A stretch of DNA of 64,000 bases from Chryseobacterium tagetis (lineage in GTDB: Bacteria > Bacteroidota > Bacteroidia > Flavobacteriales > Weeksellaceae). Of the stretch, positions 19,101 through 29,063 are shown piece after piece; position 1 is the first letter of the stretch; each line of letters opens with the position of its first letter. The position numbers were made by a program, and so were the translations under genes. The notes beneath the pieces were generated by a model. It was not told the DNA's origin. It searched no databases and saw nothing but the letters and a program-made list of their open reading frames with translations. The stretch covers positions 1 through 64,000 of the forward strand of contig NZ_JAERSE020000004.1 of the NCBI RefSeq assembly GCF_016735585.2, given 5' to 3'.

Positions 19101-20184
19101 TTGTTTTTTGTTTATTTTCCAACGCATTGACCAAAACGGCGGTCAACGTCTGGCTTTTCCCTGTTCCCGGAGGACCCTGAATAAGAATTTTCGTCTGTGA
19201 TTTTAGTGATTCTAAAATTCCCTGCTGAGACGGATCGGTCTCGATGGAGGTAATGGATTGAAAATCCTGCTGTACTGCGTTTTCAAGAGGTTTAAATTCT
19301 CTTTTCAACACTTCATAATCATTAATGATATTCTGTTTCTGAACTTCAAAAATAGAAAAAACACCGGATTTAATAATAAGAGCATCTCCATTGTTCTGAA
19401 GCTGCTCTTCATAAAAAGCTTTTGGTTTGATTAATGGAATTTCCTCGTAATTATTAAGGATAAAATCGAGATTCTGAGTAATTTTAAGCTGATCCAACAG
19501 GGTTTGGCAAATCTGTAACAGTTCAGGTTTATCTATTTTTCCGTCAGCAAGCATTTCCTCAGAAATCTGCTCCAATACAATTCCTGAATCATTTTGCAGG
19601 TGATTGATCAAAACTTCATTCACATAGATAGGGTCATCTTCGGTTCTGCTGATTTCCCAGGTATTCAGCTCATTGACAGGTTTTATATTGACAGACCAAA
19701 TCAGAATGGGAGAAGCAGAAATCTGACCGTCCATATCTTTTCTGATCAGAATCGGAAAACCGAACCCTAGAGAATTGATTCCCTTTTCAGATTGTATGAC
19801 CTCATTTTGAAAAATCAGGTTTTCCAGCCCTGCTGAAAGTTTTTCTAATATCGTTGTCCGTGTTTTATCTTTAGCTACAGAAGTTTCTGTTGCCGTTTTT
19901 TCAGTTTCCTCATCATCAAACAGATAAATACTTTCTTTTTCTTGAGCTTTAGCAACCTCATCAGAAATTTTATCGTGAATAGAGAGTTTAAAATTAACGT
20001 TCTTTTGGGTTAAAAGATCAATGATAAAATGCTCCGGAAGGCTTTTATGAATTTCAGAAAGCTGGGCAAGATCAAATTTATATCTTGAATTTCCGGGAAT
20101 TGCATTTAAATGAACACCTCTTCTATTGCCTGTTTTCAATTTGTTTTGAAATGCCTGAAATATTTCCGGAGTTAAGTTTTCCAT
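16189..20184 (-). CDS. UPF1-like superfamily 1 helicase with possible C-terminal nuclease domain
   Basis: A 1331-residue AAA protein. The N-terminal third is a family-specific domain (ANIPG-like HLNAIPGNSRYKFDL near 25-40). Walker A QGPPGTGKSQTL is near residue 335 and the Walker B FDEASQ near 900, separated by a long insertion of coiled-coil-rich sequence; the helicase C-terminal core has LENIQGDERDIIILS and NVIVTRAKEKIYV. The end (about 1240-1325) reads FDILIEKEDGKSIIVET, which fits a PD-(D/E)XK-like fold. Such helicase-nuclease proteins act on DNA or RNA ends and recur in defence and repair clusters. Divergent from rtcB across 89 bases, and coupled to the HopJ gene. Confidence 0.78.
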   Translation of the reverse strand: MENLTPEIFQAFQNKLKTGNRRGVHLNAIPGNSRYKFDLAQLSEIHKSLPEHFIIDLLTQKNVNFKLSIHDKISDEVAKAQEKESIYLFDDEETEKTATETSVAKDKTRTTILEKLSAGLENLIFQNEVIQSEKGINSLGFGFPILIRKDMDGQISASPILIWSVNIKPVNELNTWEISRTEDDPIYVNEVLINHLQNDSGIVLEQISEEMLADGKIDKPELLQICQTLLDQLKITQNLDFILNNYEEIPLIKPKAFYEEQLQNNGDALIIKSGVFSIFEVQKQNIINDYEVLKREFKPLENAVQQDFQSITSIETDPSQQGILESLKSQTKILIQGPPGTGKSQTLTAVLVNALENKQKTIVVCEKQTALEVLYNALHKLGLDRYCIMIKDSVSDRKFVVDAVRNTIDPADFKKTGQPYSVQSLTDQLTEISQHKTTINTVHELLNSDLISGKNWTEIVGDLLTFQDTKEAINVQDIQFSFTEEEGKEIEYMLEKGKEVYQEYQPFEKSSFINPEKLIRENFHNSLQNLDGSFQNYEKMWDEIQSLIIDFKPVYEEKKKQDFSQNFQKLSSLINETEVITSVLNQNSEEFHPEITNGFFYKFMALFSSAKKKKITHQKRLLEISSSIKQISLNEFFPLIDLSDHLWNNRNEILNYRQKIQDLQSGFSSKLEQQFNSIDFLNIFDPVISGKETEIIAQRIQQLKKNISNDQWVKDVNFGNTYQNFDQYLISILDQYRTYRNDPENPLLAEFNWFYFYQPLSIFQKKILEKLHSVSNWKASFYAAYFPLLLHKYSDSKLNFNEKNYEEITKGITQYRSSQQNFIQYFWNDSQQNAVKNFEQTNKDITVANLYNKRSSVNHKRLTLRQIVQKDIDLFTSFFPIILTTPDACSNLFQGKNFYFDHVVFDEASQLKLEDNLPAMLKGKNIIIAGDEHQMPPSNYFSKVFEGTIEDEDDIESENEVITYKNSLLNIESLLDYATESQFEKNHLDFHYRSKHPYLIDFSNHAFYNSRLKPLPTKSENLPIEFFQVDGVFDDHTNKQEADKVLEILQTIQPLKDGNYPSVGIATFNISQRNYIKRKIVQETSLPGNEMFKEKIHGLEAAGLFIKNLENIQGDERDIIILSTTYGRKAGGKFIQSFGPINHTKGYKLLNVIVTRAKEKIYVCNSIPEEIFSNYKSALEQEGSNNRKAVLYAYLAYCKAVSDKNENQRIEILNILDQFGHSSHSEKNNSSSAFIDVIYNRLQNDFPHFKLLKNHHFGGYEFDILIEKEDGKSIIVETMSKEKYSGNLGYLEDVHKEKIVKNTGSEYVRIWSQNCWQNLDAEIQKIHRKIS

Positions 20185-20185
20185 C

Positions 20186-20228
20186 TTGCGTAAAATAATT
20201 TTGAATAAAAATATAAAATTTTTCTAAT

Positions 20229-20234
<6 letters not shown>
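20186..20234. promoter_or_regulatory. Inverted repeat in the divergent helicase/rtcB promoter region
   Basis: TTGCGTA (20186-20192) and TACGCAA (20228-20234) are perfect inverted repeats flanking the A/T-rich gap between the helicase start and rtcB. The right arm is part of the box shared with the promoter at 26772. A regulator bound to both could control the divergent genes together. Confidence 0.4.
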
Positions 20235-21668
<1,434 letters not shown>

Positions 21669-21686
21669 TTTCTTTTGATTCAAGTC

Positions 21687-21734
21687 AAAAGAAACAAAAA
21701 TTCAAGACTTGGAAACTTCTGCTAAAAATTAAAA
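21687..21734. repeat. 48-base repeat, copy 1
   Basis: This segment, containing GAAACAAAAATTCAAGACTT, is repeated at 23903-23950 with a single mismatch and the same orientation. The two copies bracket the tRNA-shaped RNA, hairpins and TerD-like gene. They may be ends of a dispersed intergenic repeat rather than of a mobile unit. Confidence 0.75.
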
Positions 21735-21762
21735 ACTAATAACCAATCTTTCATAATAAGGT

Positions 21763-21875
21763 AAGAGCAGTAGCTCAGATGGTAGAGCAACAGATTACTT
21801 TTCGCCATTGGCAAAAAAGGTTCCTGTAAAACATCAAAGTTGTGGGTCGCAGGTTCGAGTCCTGCCTGCTCTTCA
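21763..21875 (+). ncRNA. tRNA-shaped RNA with a 46-base insert in place of the anticodon loop
   Basis: An eight-pair acceptor stem (AAGAGCAG 21763-21770 with CTGCTCTT 21866-21873), an intact D arm (GCTC-AGATGGTA-GAGC, 21773-21788), a T arm (GCAGG-TTCGAGT-CCTGC, 21849-21865) and a five-base variable loop (GGGTC) are all present. The anticodon stem can form as ACAG (21790-21793) with TTGT (21840-21843), but its loop is 46 bases (21794-21839) and contains a hairpin: ACTTTT / C / GCC-ATT-GGC / AAA / AAAGGT followed by TCCTGTA. No normal anticodon arm and no encoded CCA. It lies between rtcB and a TerD-like gene. It could be a decoy or sensor for anticodon nucleases, a Y-RNA-like scaffold, or an intron-bearing tRNA. 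Confidence 0.75.
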
Positions 21876-21886
21876 GAATAAACATT

Positions 21887-21930
21887 AAGGCAAAGAAAGT
21901 TCCTATATTTCCCTATTTACTTTCCGCCTT
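21887..21930 (+). ncRNA. Hairpin 1 of the RtcB-linked motif array
   Basis: AAGGC, then AAA, then GAAAGT and TCCTATA (21887-21907) pair back with ACTTTC, C, GCCTT (21919-21930). The stem therefore has an asymmetric AAA/C internal loop and a conserved TCCTATA at the start of its apical loop. T residues follow, so it could also stop transcription. Confidence 0.7.
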
Positions 21931-21944
21931 TTTTACAAAATTTT

Positions 21945-21991
21945 AAGGCAAAGGGAGTTCCTATATTATTTGGAAAACTACTCCCCGCCTT
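21945..21991 (+). ncRNA. Hairpin 2 of the RtcB-linked motif array
   Basis: AAGGC-AAA-GGGAGT-TCCTATA (21945-21965) pairs with ACTCCC-C-GCCTT (21980-21991). Compared with hairpin 1 the inner stem changes GAAAGT to GGGAGT while its partner changes ACTTTC to ACTCCC, two compensatory changes that support the fold. Confidence 0.75.
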
Positions 21992-22002
21992 TTATAAAAC
22001 TA

Positions 22003-22053
22003 TAGGTAAAAGGAGTTCCTATACATTTCATTAAAAGAACTACTCCTCACTTA
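22003..22053 (+). ncRNA. Hairpin 3 of the RtcB-linked motif array
   Basis: TAGGT-AAA-AGGAGT-TCCTATA (22003-22023) pairs with ACTCCT-C-ACTTA (22042-22053). The outer stem differs from hairpins 1 and 2 (GGT with ACT in place of GGC with GCC) yet pairing, the AAA/C internal loop and TCCTATA are kept. It ends 19 bases before the ATG of the TerD-like gene, so the array forms that gene's leader. Confidence 0.72.
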
Positions 22054-22072
22054 TTTTTTTAAAATTAAAACA

Positions 22073-23824
22073 ATGAAAACATTACAACTATTCAATGCAG
22101 TATTAGCAAGAAAATCTGATGAAAAACCATTCATCTCAGACAACGGATTTATGATTGAGTCTGATGCTGTTTGGGCAAAAAAAGAAATTATTTCCTATTA
22201 TGCCAAAGAAAAACTGAATGGAAATGATCTTAACAAAACCTTCCACAAATCGTGGCAGAAGATAAAAGAAAGCTCAAGAGCAGAATTGTTATTTGAACAG
22301 ATCAGCCATTATATTTCTACGTATGGAAGTAATTTTCAAAACGAAATTTATATTCCGAATGAAGTATTGAATATTCCGGATCTAAAGCTGAATTTTAAAG
22401 TCATCAAAGCCTATACAGAAGAAGAAATGCGGGAAAAATGTCTTTCTATTCTGAGATCGGGTATAGCCTTAAAAGAAGAAACGATCGATGATTTACTGAA
22501 TATTTTACATAATGATCTGAAATACGATTTTACCGGAAAAGAAAATATCAGAAACAAGGAAGCCGTGATTAAAATAGCCGACCGATATGATATTTATCCA
22601 GAAAATCCCGTTGAATTTTTCCGTTATGTCATTTATAAAACAACAAAAGAGACACTTTTAATTAAAAATAATGAACTGATCAATCTCATTAAGGAAAGTT
22701 CATTCAATCCTACTTATTTATTTGAAAACTTCGGATTGGAAAAACTGGCAGAAATTTTCAACCGTTTTAAGCCTTTATTTTTGGCGTATAAAAAGAGAGC
22801 ACCGAAAACAATCAATAAAATTTCGAAGCTTTCCAAAACTTATCATCAGCCATTAATTACAAACCCTTTGAATGATGCTACCAATACATTATTAGAAGTC
22901 GGAGATTTTCATTGGCTGGAAAACGCCACTCCGTTTGCTTTGTTTAAAGCGTTATCGGCTTGTCATTCCAGAATGTATGGTCAGGATACTTTTGTATACA
23001 GAATCCGAAACGGAAAATCTTGGGTGAAAAGAGGTCAGGACACGTATGTTAATAAATTAAACTACGAATTCATTTTAGATTATTTAAAGCTGAAATATGA
23101 TCTTTCAGGAAAAAAAATCTATTTCCCTGAAAGTGTAGAATTTGCCTTACCCACCTCAGAAAAAATGTTTGTAGGAAATATTCCTACGGGAACAAGATTT
23201 TATGGTGAACAACTGGCGGTCGGAATTTATTGGGAAGATGCGTGGGGAGGTTTTGACCTTGATCTTTCAGGATTGAACGTTGCCGGAAAGATCGGCTGGA
23301 ATTCATCTTACAACCAAGACAACGGCCAATTGATGTATTCCGGAGATATGACTTCTGCTCCAAAAGGTGCTGTAGAATATTTATATGCTGACAAAGGTTT
23401 GATAACGCCAACTCTAGTAATGAATAACGTGTACTACGGTGATGCCAATTGCGGTTATAAAATTGTAATTGGAACAGGAGATCAGATTTCCCGTGATTAT
23501 ATGATGGATCCTAATAAAGTTTTTGCGGAAGCTAAATGTAGTTCGGTTCAGAAACAGACGGTCTTGGGAATGCTATTGCCAAAAGACGGAAAACAATGTT
23601 TCGTCCTGTTAAACTTCGGAGCAGGTCAATCCCATGTTTCCGGAAATAGTGAAGTTTCTGTCATGGCAACCCGAGCGTTGTATCAGCAATGGAATGAAGC
23701 ATTTTCTTTCAATCATCTGGTTGAAGAACTGGGTGCGACAATCACTTCTCATAAAGATGAAGCAGACTTCGATTTTTCTTTGGAAAGCTTGGAAAAAGAC
23801 AGCTTCATCAAAATTTTCAAATAA
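22073..23824 (+). CDS. TerD-like domain protein linked to RtcB
   Basis: A 583-residue soluble protein. The first 380 residues are helix-rich (repeat-like, no catalytic motif recognised; KSWQKIKESSRAELLFEQI, YKKRAPKTINKISKLSKTYHQ). The C-terminal part from about 385 resembles TerD: FDLDLSGLNVAGKIGW near 394 with the acidic calcium-binding pattern, and YSGDMTSAPKGAVEYL after it, as in the tellurite-resistance TerD fold. Similar large proteins are known as MXAN_6230/SCO0854-like, an assignment I hold loosely. Its leader carries three structured hairpins matching the tRNA-shaped RNA, so binding of that RNA motif by this protein or by RtcB is a reasonable hypothesis. Confidence 0.65.
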   Translation: MKTLQLFNAVLARKSDEKPFISDNGFMIESDAVWAKKEIISYYAKEKLNGNDLNKTFHKSWQKIKESSRAELLFEQISHYISTYGSNFQNEIYIPNEVLNIPDLKLNFKVIKAYTEEEMREKCLSILRSGIALKEETIDDLLNILHNDLKYDFTGKENIRNKEAVIKIADRYDIYPENPVEFFRYVIYKTTKETLLIKNNELINLIKESSFNPTYLFENFGLEKLAEIFNRFKPLFLAYKKRAPKTINKISKLSKTYHQPLITNPLNDATNTLLEVGDFHWLENATPFALFKALSACHSRMYGQDTFVYRIRNGKSWVKRGQDTYVNKLNYEFILDYLKLKYDLSGKKIYFPESVEFALPTSEKMFVGNIPTGTRFYGEQLAVGIYWEDAWGGFDLDLSGLNVAGKIGWNSSYNQDNGQLMYSGDMTSAPKGAVEYLYADKGLITPTLVMNNVYYGDANCGYKIVIGTGDQISRDYMMDPNKVFAEAKCSSVQKQTVLGMLLPKDGKQCFVLLNFGAGQSHVSGNSEVSVMATRALYQQWNEAFSFNHLVEELGATITSHKDEADFDFSLESLEKDSFIKIFK

Positions 23825-23881
23825 CTTTTTACTGTCATTTTAAGTGAATTCTTGAAATGGCCGTTTTTGTTTAAAATCGTT

Positions 23882-24095
23882 ATTTTTCTTTTGTCTTGAA
23901 ACAAAAGAAACAAAAATTCAAGACTTGGAAACTTCCGCTAAAAATTAAAATTTAATCCTAAAATTTCCAAAACTTGCGTGAATTCCAAATGAGCTCTTCG
24001 GTTCAAAATTTCGGTCACGCTTCAAACAGTGGAAATTTTTTAACGGATGAAGTTTTAATTTTTTTAACGCTCCATTTTCCCAGGTCAAATAATAG
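23882..24095. repeat. Intergenic repeat region with 48-base repeat, copy 2
   Basis: 23903-23950 repeats 21687-21734 with one mismatch. The rest of this 331-base gap holds A/T-rich sequence with short complementary words (TTTTGTCTTGAAACAAAAG at 23889-23907 is a self-complementary core) and no reading frame worth calling. Confidence 0.6.
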
Positions 24096-24155
24096 GTTAA
24101 GAATTCACGATTCCCCTTTACAAAATCTGCTCAATTAGGTAAATCAGCGAGACAA

Positions 24156-24710
24156 TTAAATATTTATATTTTTAATAGAAACCAATCCGTTTTTCACATC
24201 AATTACAACTCTTTTCCCATAATCAATCTGAATATTGAACATATTTTCCAGAGGAAGCTGAAGAATAGCCTGAATAATCAACCTCATAACTCCGGCGTGA
24301 GCGATAATTAAAATTGTATTGGTATTTTCTTTTGAAATCAACTCATTCCAAAATTCAGAAACACGGTGCTGCATTTCTAATAAATTCTCTCCGTTTTTGG
24401 CTTTTATAGTAATGAAATCTTCATACCACGGATTAATTTCCTCTTCCGGAATTTCCGCCCATTTTTTCAGTTCCCAATCCCCAAAATTCATTTCACGGAT
24501 TCTTTCATCCGTTTCATAGTTCAGCTGAAAATATTTTGCCAATAACTGACAACGCAGAGACGGGCTTGAAATAATCAGATCAAAATCTCTATCAATTTGA
24601 ATGGACCTTAAATCTTCTTCAAAGTCTTTTCTTAAAGGCATTTCGGCAAATCCGTAACACAAATGATCCGGATTTTCTACGGCAGTATGACGAATTAAAT
24701 GAATTTCCAT
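24156..24710 (-). CDS. cobC: Alpha-ribazole phosphatase-like histidine phosphatase
   Basis: A 184-residue histidine-phosphatase-superfamily enzyme with the phosphohistidine motif IRHTAVENP (His7) and a second histidine in IIAHAGVMRLI near 135. Residues FGDWELKKW match the phosphoglycerate-mutase-like substrate loop seen in CobC. It overlaps cobS by 16 bases and follows it in the same direction, giving the order cobT-cobS-cobC; the expected reaction is dephosphorylation of alpha-ribazole 5'-phosphate or adenosylcobalamin 5'-phosphate. Confidence 0.85.
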   Translation of the reverse strand: MEIHLIRHTAVENPDHLCYGFAEMPLRKDFEEDLRSIQIDRDFDLIISSPSLRCQLLAKYFQLNYETDERIREMNFGDWELKKWAEIPEEEINPWYEDFITIKAKNGENLLEMQHRVSEFWNELISKENTNTILIIAHAGVMRLIIQAILQLPLENMFNIQIDYGKRVVIDVKNGLVSIKNINI

Positions 24711-25477
24711 ACGATAATGGTTCCCAGATACAATAACACTTCACAAACCTGCTGTACGGTTCCCAAGCAATCACCGGTATACCCTCCGATATGTTTTTTA
24801 AAATACCAACCCAGGTAGACTTTTCCAATATAAGCCAATATAAAAGCCGGAAGTAATCGCCAATCCGGAAGCAATGAAAAGGCAATAAGAACTGCTAAAA
24901 AACTTATAAATAAAGACTTTCCATCCAATGCTGTATTCGCCAACGGTTTTGATTTGCTCACGTCAATATCCGTAACGTATTGATGCGTATAAATCATTGT
25001 TCCCGAAATAAACCGGCTTGAAGTATGCGCAAAAATAATAACGGCTAAAGTTTTCATTATATCCAGACTTCCTAATTTCTGAATGCTGAAAAATTTTAAC
25101 GCAAATAATAAAATGATTCCGATAGCTCCGTACGCTCCTACACGGCTGTCTTTCATAATGGTCATGATTTTCTCTTTTCCATAACCGCCTCCAAAACTGT
25201 CACAGACATCGGTAAAACCATCTTCATGAAAAGCTCCGGTCAGCAAAACACTTGAAATCATCATTAAAACAATCGCTATTTCAAGATTAAAAAGCTTAAA
25301 TGAAAGATAGAAAATAGCCGCATTGATTAATCCAACCAATAACCCAACCCAAGAAAAATATTTCTGGGATCTGTTCATAATCTCGCTTGAATACGGAACT
25401 TTGAACGGAACAGGAATCCGGGTGAAAAACATCAGCGCCGTCGCGAAGTAAATCAGTTCATTCTTTACCGCTTTCAT
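24695..25477 (-). CDS. cobS: Adenosylcobinamide-GDP ribazoletransferase (cobalamin synthase)
   Basis: An integral membrane enzyme of 260 residues that joins adenosylcobinamide-GDP to alpha-ribazole (phosphate). The CobS signatures FFTRIPVP near 20, GAFHEDGFTDVCDSFGGGYGKEKIMTIMKDSRVGAYG around 80-117 (acidic metal site DGFTDVCD) and GYTGDCLG near 235 are all present, with six to seven membrane segments. The start codon is adjacent to the cobT stop (one base apart), so both are clearly in one operon. Confidence 0.95.
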   Translation of the reverse strand: MKAVKNELIYFATALMFFTRIPVPFKVPYSSEIMNRSQKYFSWVGLLVGLINAAIFYLSFKLFNLEIAIVLMMISSVLLTGAFHEDGFTDVCDSFGGGYGKEKIMTIMKDSRVGAYGAIGIILLFALKFFSIQKLGSLDIMKTLAVIIFAHTSSRFISGTMIYTHQYVTDIDVSKSKPLANTALDGKSLFISFLAVLIAFSLLPDWRLLPAFILAYIGKVYLGWYFKKHIGGYTGDCLGTVQQVCEVLLYLGTIIVWKFI

Positions 25478-26551
<1,074 letters not shown>

Positions 26552-26621
26552 TTAAACAGGTATTTAATTTTTTAATCCGTTTTCTTTTGTCATAACATAA
26601 AAAGGCAAAGGCAAATAAAAT

Positions 26622-26650
26622 TTGCTTCGCGAAGCTTGAAAATACACCTT
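26622..26650. repeat. Palindromic intergenic element
   Basis: GCTTCGCGAAGC is a perfect palindrome in the cobT/nucleotidyltransferase gap, in sequence of the dispersed-repeat type. No gene is supported in 26534-26771. Confidence 0.4.
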
Positions 26651-26734
26651 AATCAAATCAACTCGGTTGATTCTTCTTTGCTCACTCAATAAAATCATCC
26701 TGCAAAATAAAAACTTTGCGTTAAAAAAGAGTAA

Positions 26735-27574
<840 letters not shown>

Positions 27575-27584
27575 AAAATACATA

Positions 27585-28259
27585 ATGAAAATATTCAATT
27601 TTTTAAAAAAGAAAAAAACGATTCAAAATAATGAGATAGATATTTTGAAAAATGACTTCCAAGAAGAAAACAAAATAGAAATAATAGAAAAAGAGCCGAC
27701 TGTTCATCCTTTTACTGAAAGATGTGAGTTTCTGAAAAAAGAGTATGGATTGATCGTTCCTGAAGTTTATCAAAAACTGTTCACCTATTTTAATGTTGAA
27801 AAAAATAATAGTTTATATCATCCATTTTGGATAGAAGGGGAGCCTTATGTTGAAATTTTCTATACAGAAAAATTCGTCCTATATATGATTGAAAGGTATT
27901 TGGAACTATATAATAAAGATTTTGACCAAGAAAAATTTCAGGAAATTATTGAATATGGTAAGTTTGAATTTATTCTTAAAGAAAATAGATTTGAAGCTCA
28001 GCATATGGACATTGCATTTGTAGATCAATGCTACGAAGAATTGGGAAGAAATCAGGATTATCTAATCATTGGACTAAACATCTATGCTACTTGTGGAGGA
28101 GCAGAATTTCTAATTTTATCAAGTGATAAAAAAGGATATTATGCAGGATGTTATCATGGAATGGAAAAAGAAATTGAACATCAAGGAATTAAAATAAACT
28201 ACGACATACTAGATCATTACAGGTCAGTAAGCGAAGAAATCGGTAGTATTTTTAAATAA
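27585..28259 (+). CDS. Hypothetical protein of the repair operon
   Basis: 224 residues, not recognised. It has a lysine-rich N-terminus (MKIFNFLKKKKTIQ), then an acidic linker and a globular part rich in Tyr, Phe and Glu (FWIEGEPYVEIFYTEKFVLYMIERYLE; IGLNIYATCGGAEFLILSSDKKGYYAG). The general look, with an early PEVYQKLF-like phrase, recalls SMI1/KNR4-type immunity folds but this is weak. It begins 10 bases after the nucleotidyltransferase and 12 bases before the ATP-grasp gene, so it belongs to that operon. Confidence 0.6.
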   Translation: MKIFNFLKKKKTIQNNEIDILKNDFQEENKIEIIEKEPTVHPFTERCEFLKKEYGLIVPEVYQKLFTYFNVEKNNSLYHPFWIEGEPYVEIFYTEKFVLYMIERYLELYNKDFDQEKFQEIIEYGKFEFILKENRFEAQHMDIAFVDQCYEELGRNQDYLIIGLNIYATCGGAEFLILSSDKKGYYAGCYHGMEKEIEHQGIKINYDILDHYRSVSEEIGSIFK

Positions 28260-28271
28260 AATTAAAAAATC

Positions 28272-29003
28272 ATGAAAAATATAATCGCCCTGTCTCCCAT
28301 GTACACGGAAGATAGCAACAATCTGAAAAAAGCATCGCTCAATTCACCTTATCAATTGAGCCGTTTCAATGCAAAATGGAATGTTCCCGAAGAATTTCGA
28401 GCGGATGTAATTGCAGTATATGGCGAAGATATTTACGCAGAGATTGTTGCCGAACAATGTAATTTAACCTTAACAAAACCTGATGACAACTGGCTTTCGA
28501 AGATTTCAGAAGAATTTACAAAACGGAAAATTTCTTACGGACAATTGAAAGATTTTGTACATGAAGAAAATATTTTCATTAAATGTTCTGATTTCAAAAG
28601 TTTTAAAGCCGGAGTTTTCGATAAAGTTACCAATATCAAAGGTTTTGATACGGTGGATTTAGAAAGTCCTGTTTTCACTTCGGAAGTTGTGGAATGGGAA
28701 CTTGAAGTACGATGTTTTGTTTTAAATAATGAAATAAAAACCTATTCTTCATATTGGCGAAACAATGTTTTCGACACCAATCCGCTTTCTGAAACAGAGC
28801 AAAAAGATCTGTTTGAGTTTTTTAACAATTTCATGAAACAATATTTTCAAACTCTTCCAAAAGCAATTGTTTTGGATTTTGGAATTATTAAAGGAAAAGG
28901 TTGGGCTCTGATTGAAGCAAATCCTGCTTGGTGCTCTGGTTTATATGCTTGTGATGCGGAGAAGGTTTTGGAGATGATTGTGGAGAGTTGTGTCAAAAAT
29001 TAA
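28272..29003 (+). CDS. ATP-grasp protein (R2K/DUF4343-like)
   Basis: A 243-residue ATP-grasp-type protein. Visible elements are FIKCSDFKSFKAGVF (nucleotide-binding lysine region), WELEVRCFVLNNEIKTYSSYWR, and the C-terminal VLDFGIIKGKGWALIEANPAWCSGLY whose Asp and Glu-Ala-Asn fit the Mg-ATP site. This order matches the R2K clade (formerly DUF4343), found in phages and in RtcB-associated clusters, thought to ligate amino acids or modify proteins or RNA. It sits between the two nucleotidyltransferases. The acceptor is unknown. Confidence 0.75.
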   Translation: MKNIIALSPMYTEDSNNLKKASLNSPYQLSRFNAKWNVPEEFRADVIAVYGEDIYAEIVAEQCNLTLTKPDDNWLSKISEEFTKRKISYGQLKDFVHEENIFIKCSDFKSFKAGVFDKVTNIKGFDTVDLESPVFTSEVVEWELEVRCFVLNNEIKTYSSYWRNNVFDTNPLSETEQKDLFEFFNNFMKQYFQTLPKAIVLDFGIIKGKGWALIEANPAWCSGLYACDAEKVLEMIVESCVKN

Positions 29004-29032
29004 AAAAGTTCCTTTTAAACAAGGGACTTTTT
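29003..29032 (+). terminator. Terminator after the ATP-grasp gene
   Basis: AAAAAGTTCCTT (29003-29014) pairs with AAGGGACTTTTT (29021-29032), 12 pairs with one G-T. It may split the cluster into two transcripts. Confidence 0.75.
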
Positions 29033-29063
29033 CACTATTATTACCAAAAATAAAACACAAACC

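Noticed and set aside
21763..21875. Ordinary tRNA gene
   Set aside because: Arms are tRNA-like but no 7-base anticodon loop can be formed; the loop would be 46 bases.
21887..22053. CRISPR array
   Set aside because: Units are covarying hairpins of unequal spacing with few identical bases, without constant repeats, unique spacers or cas genes.
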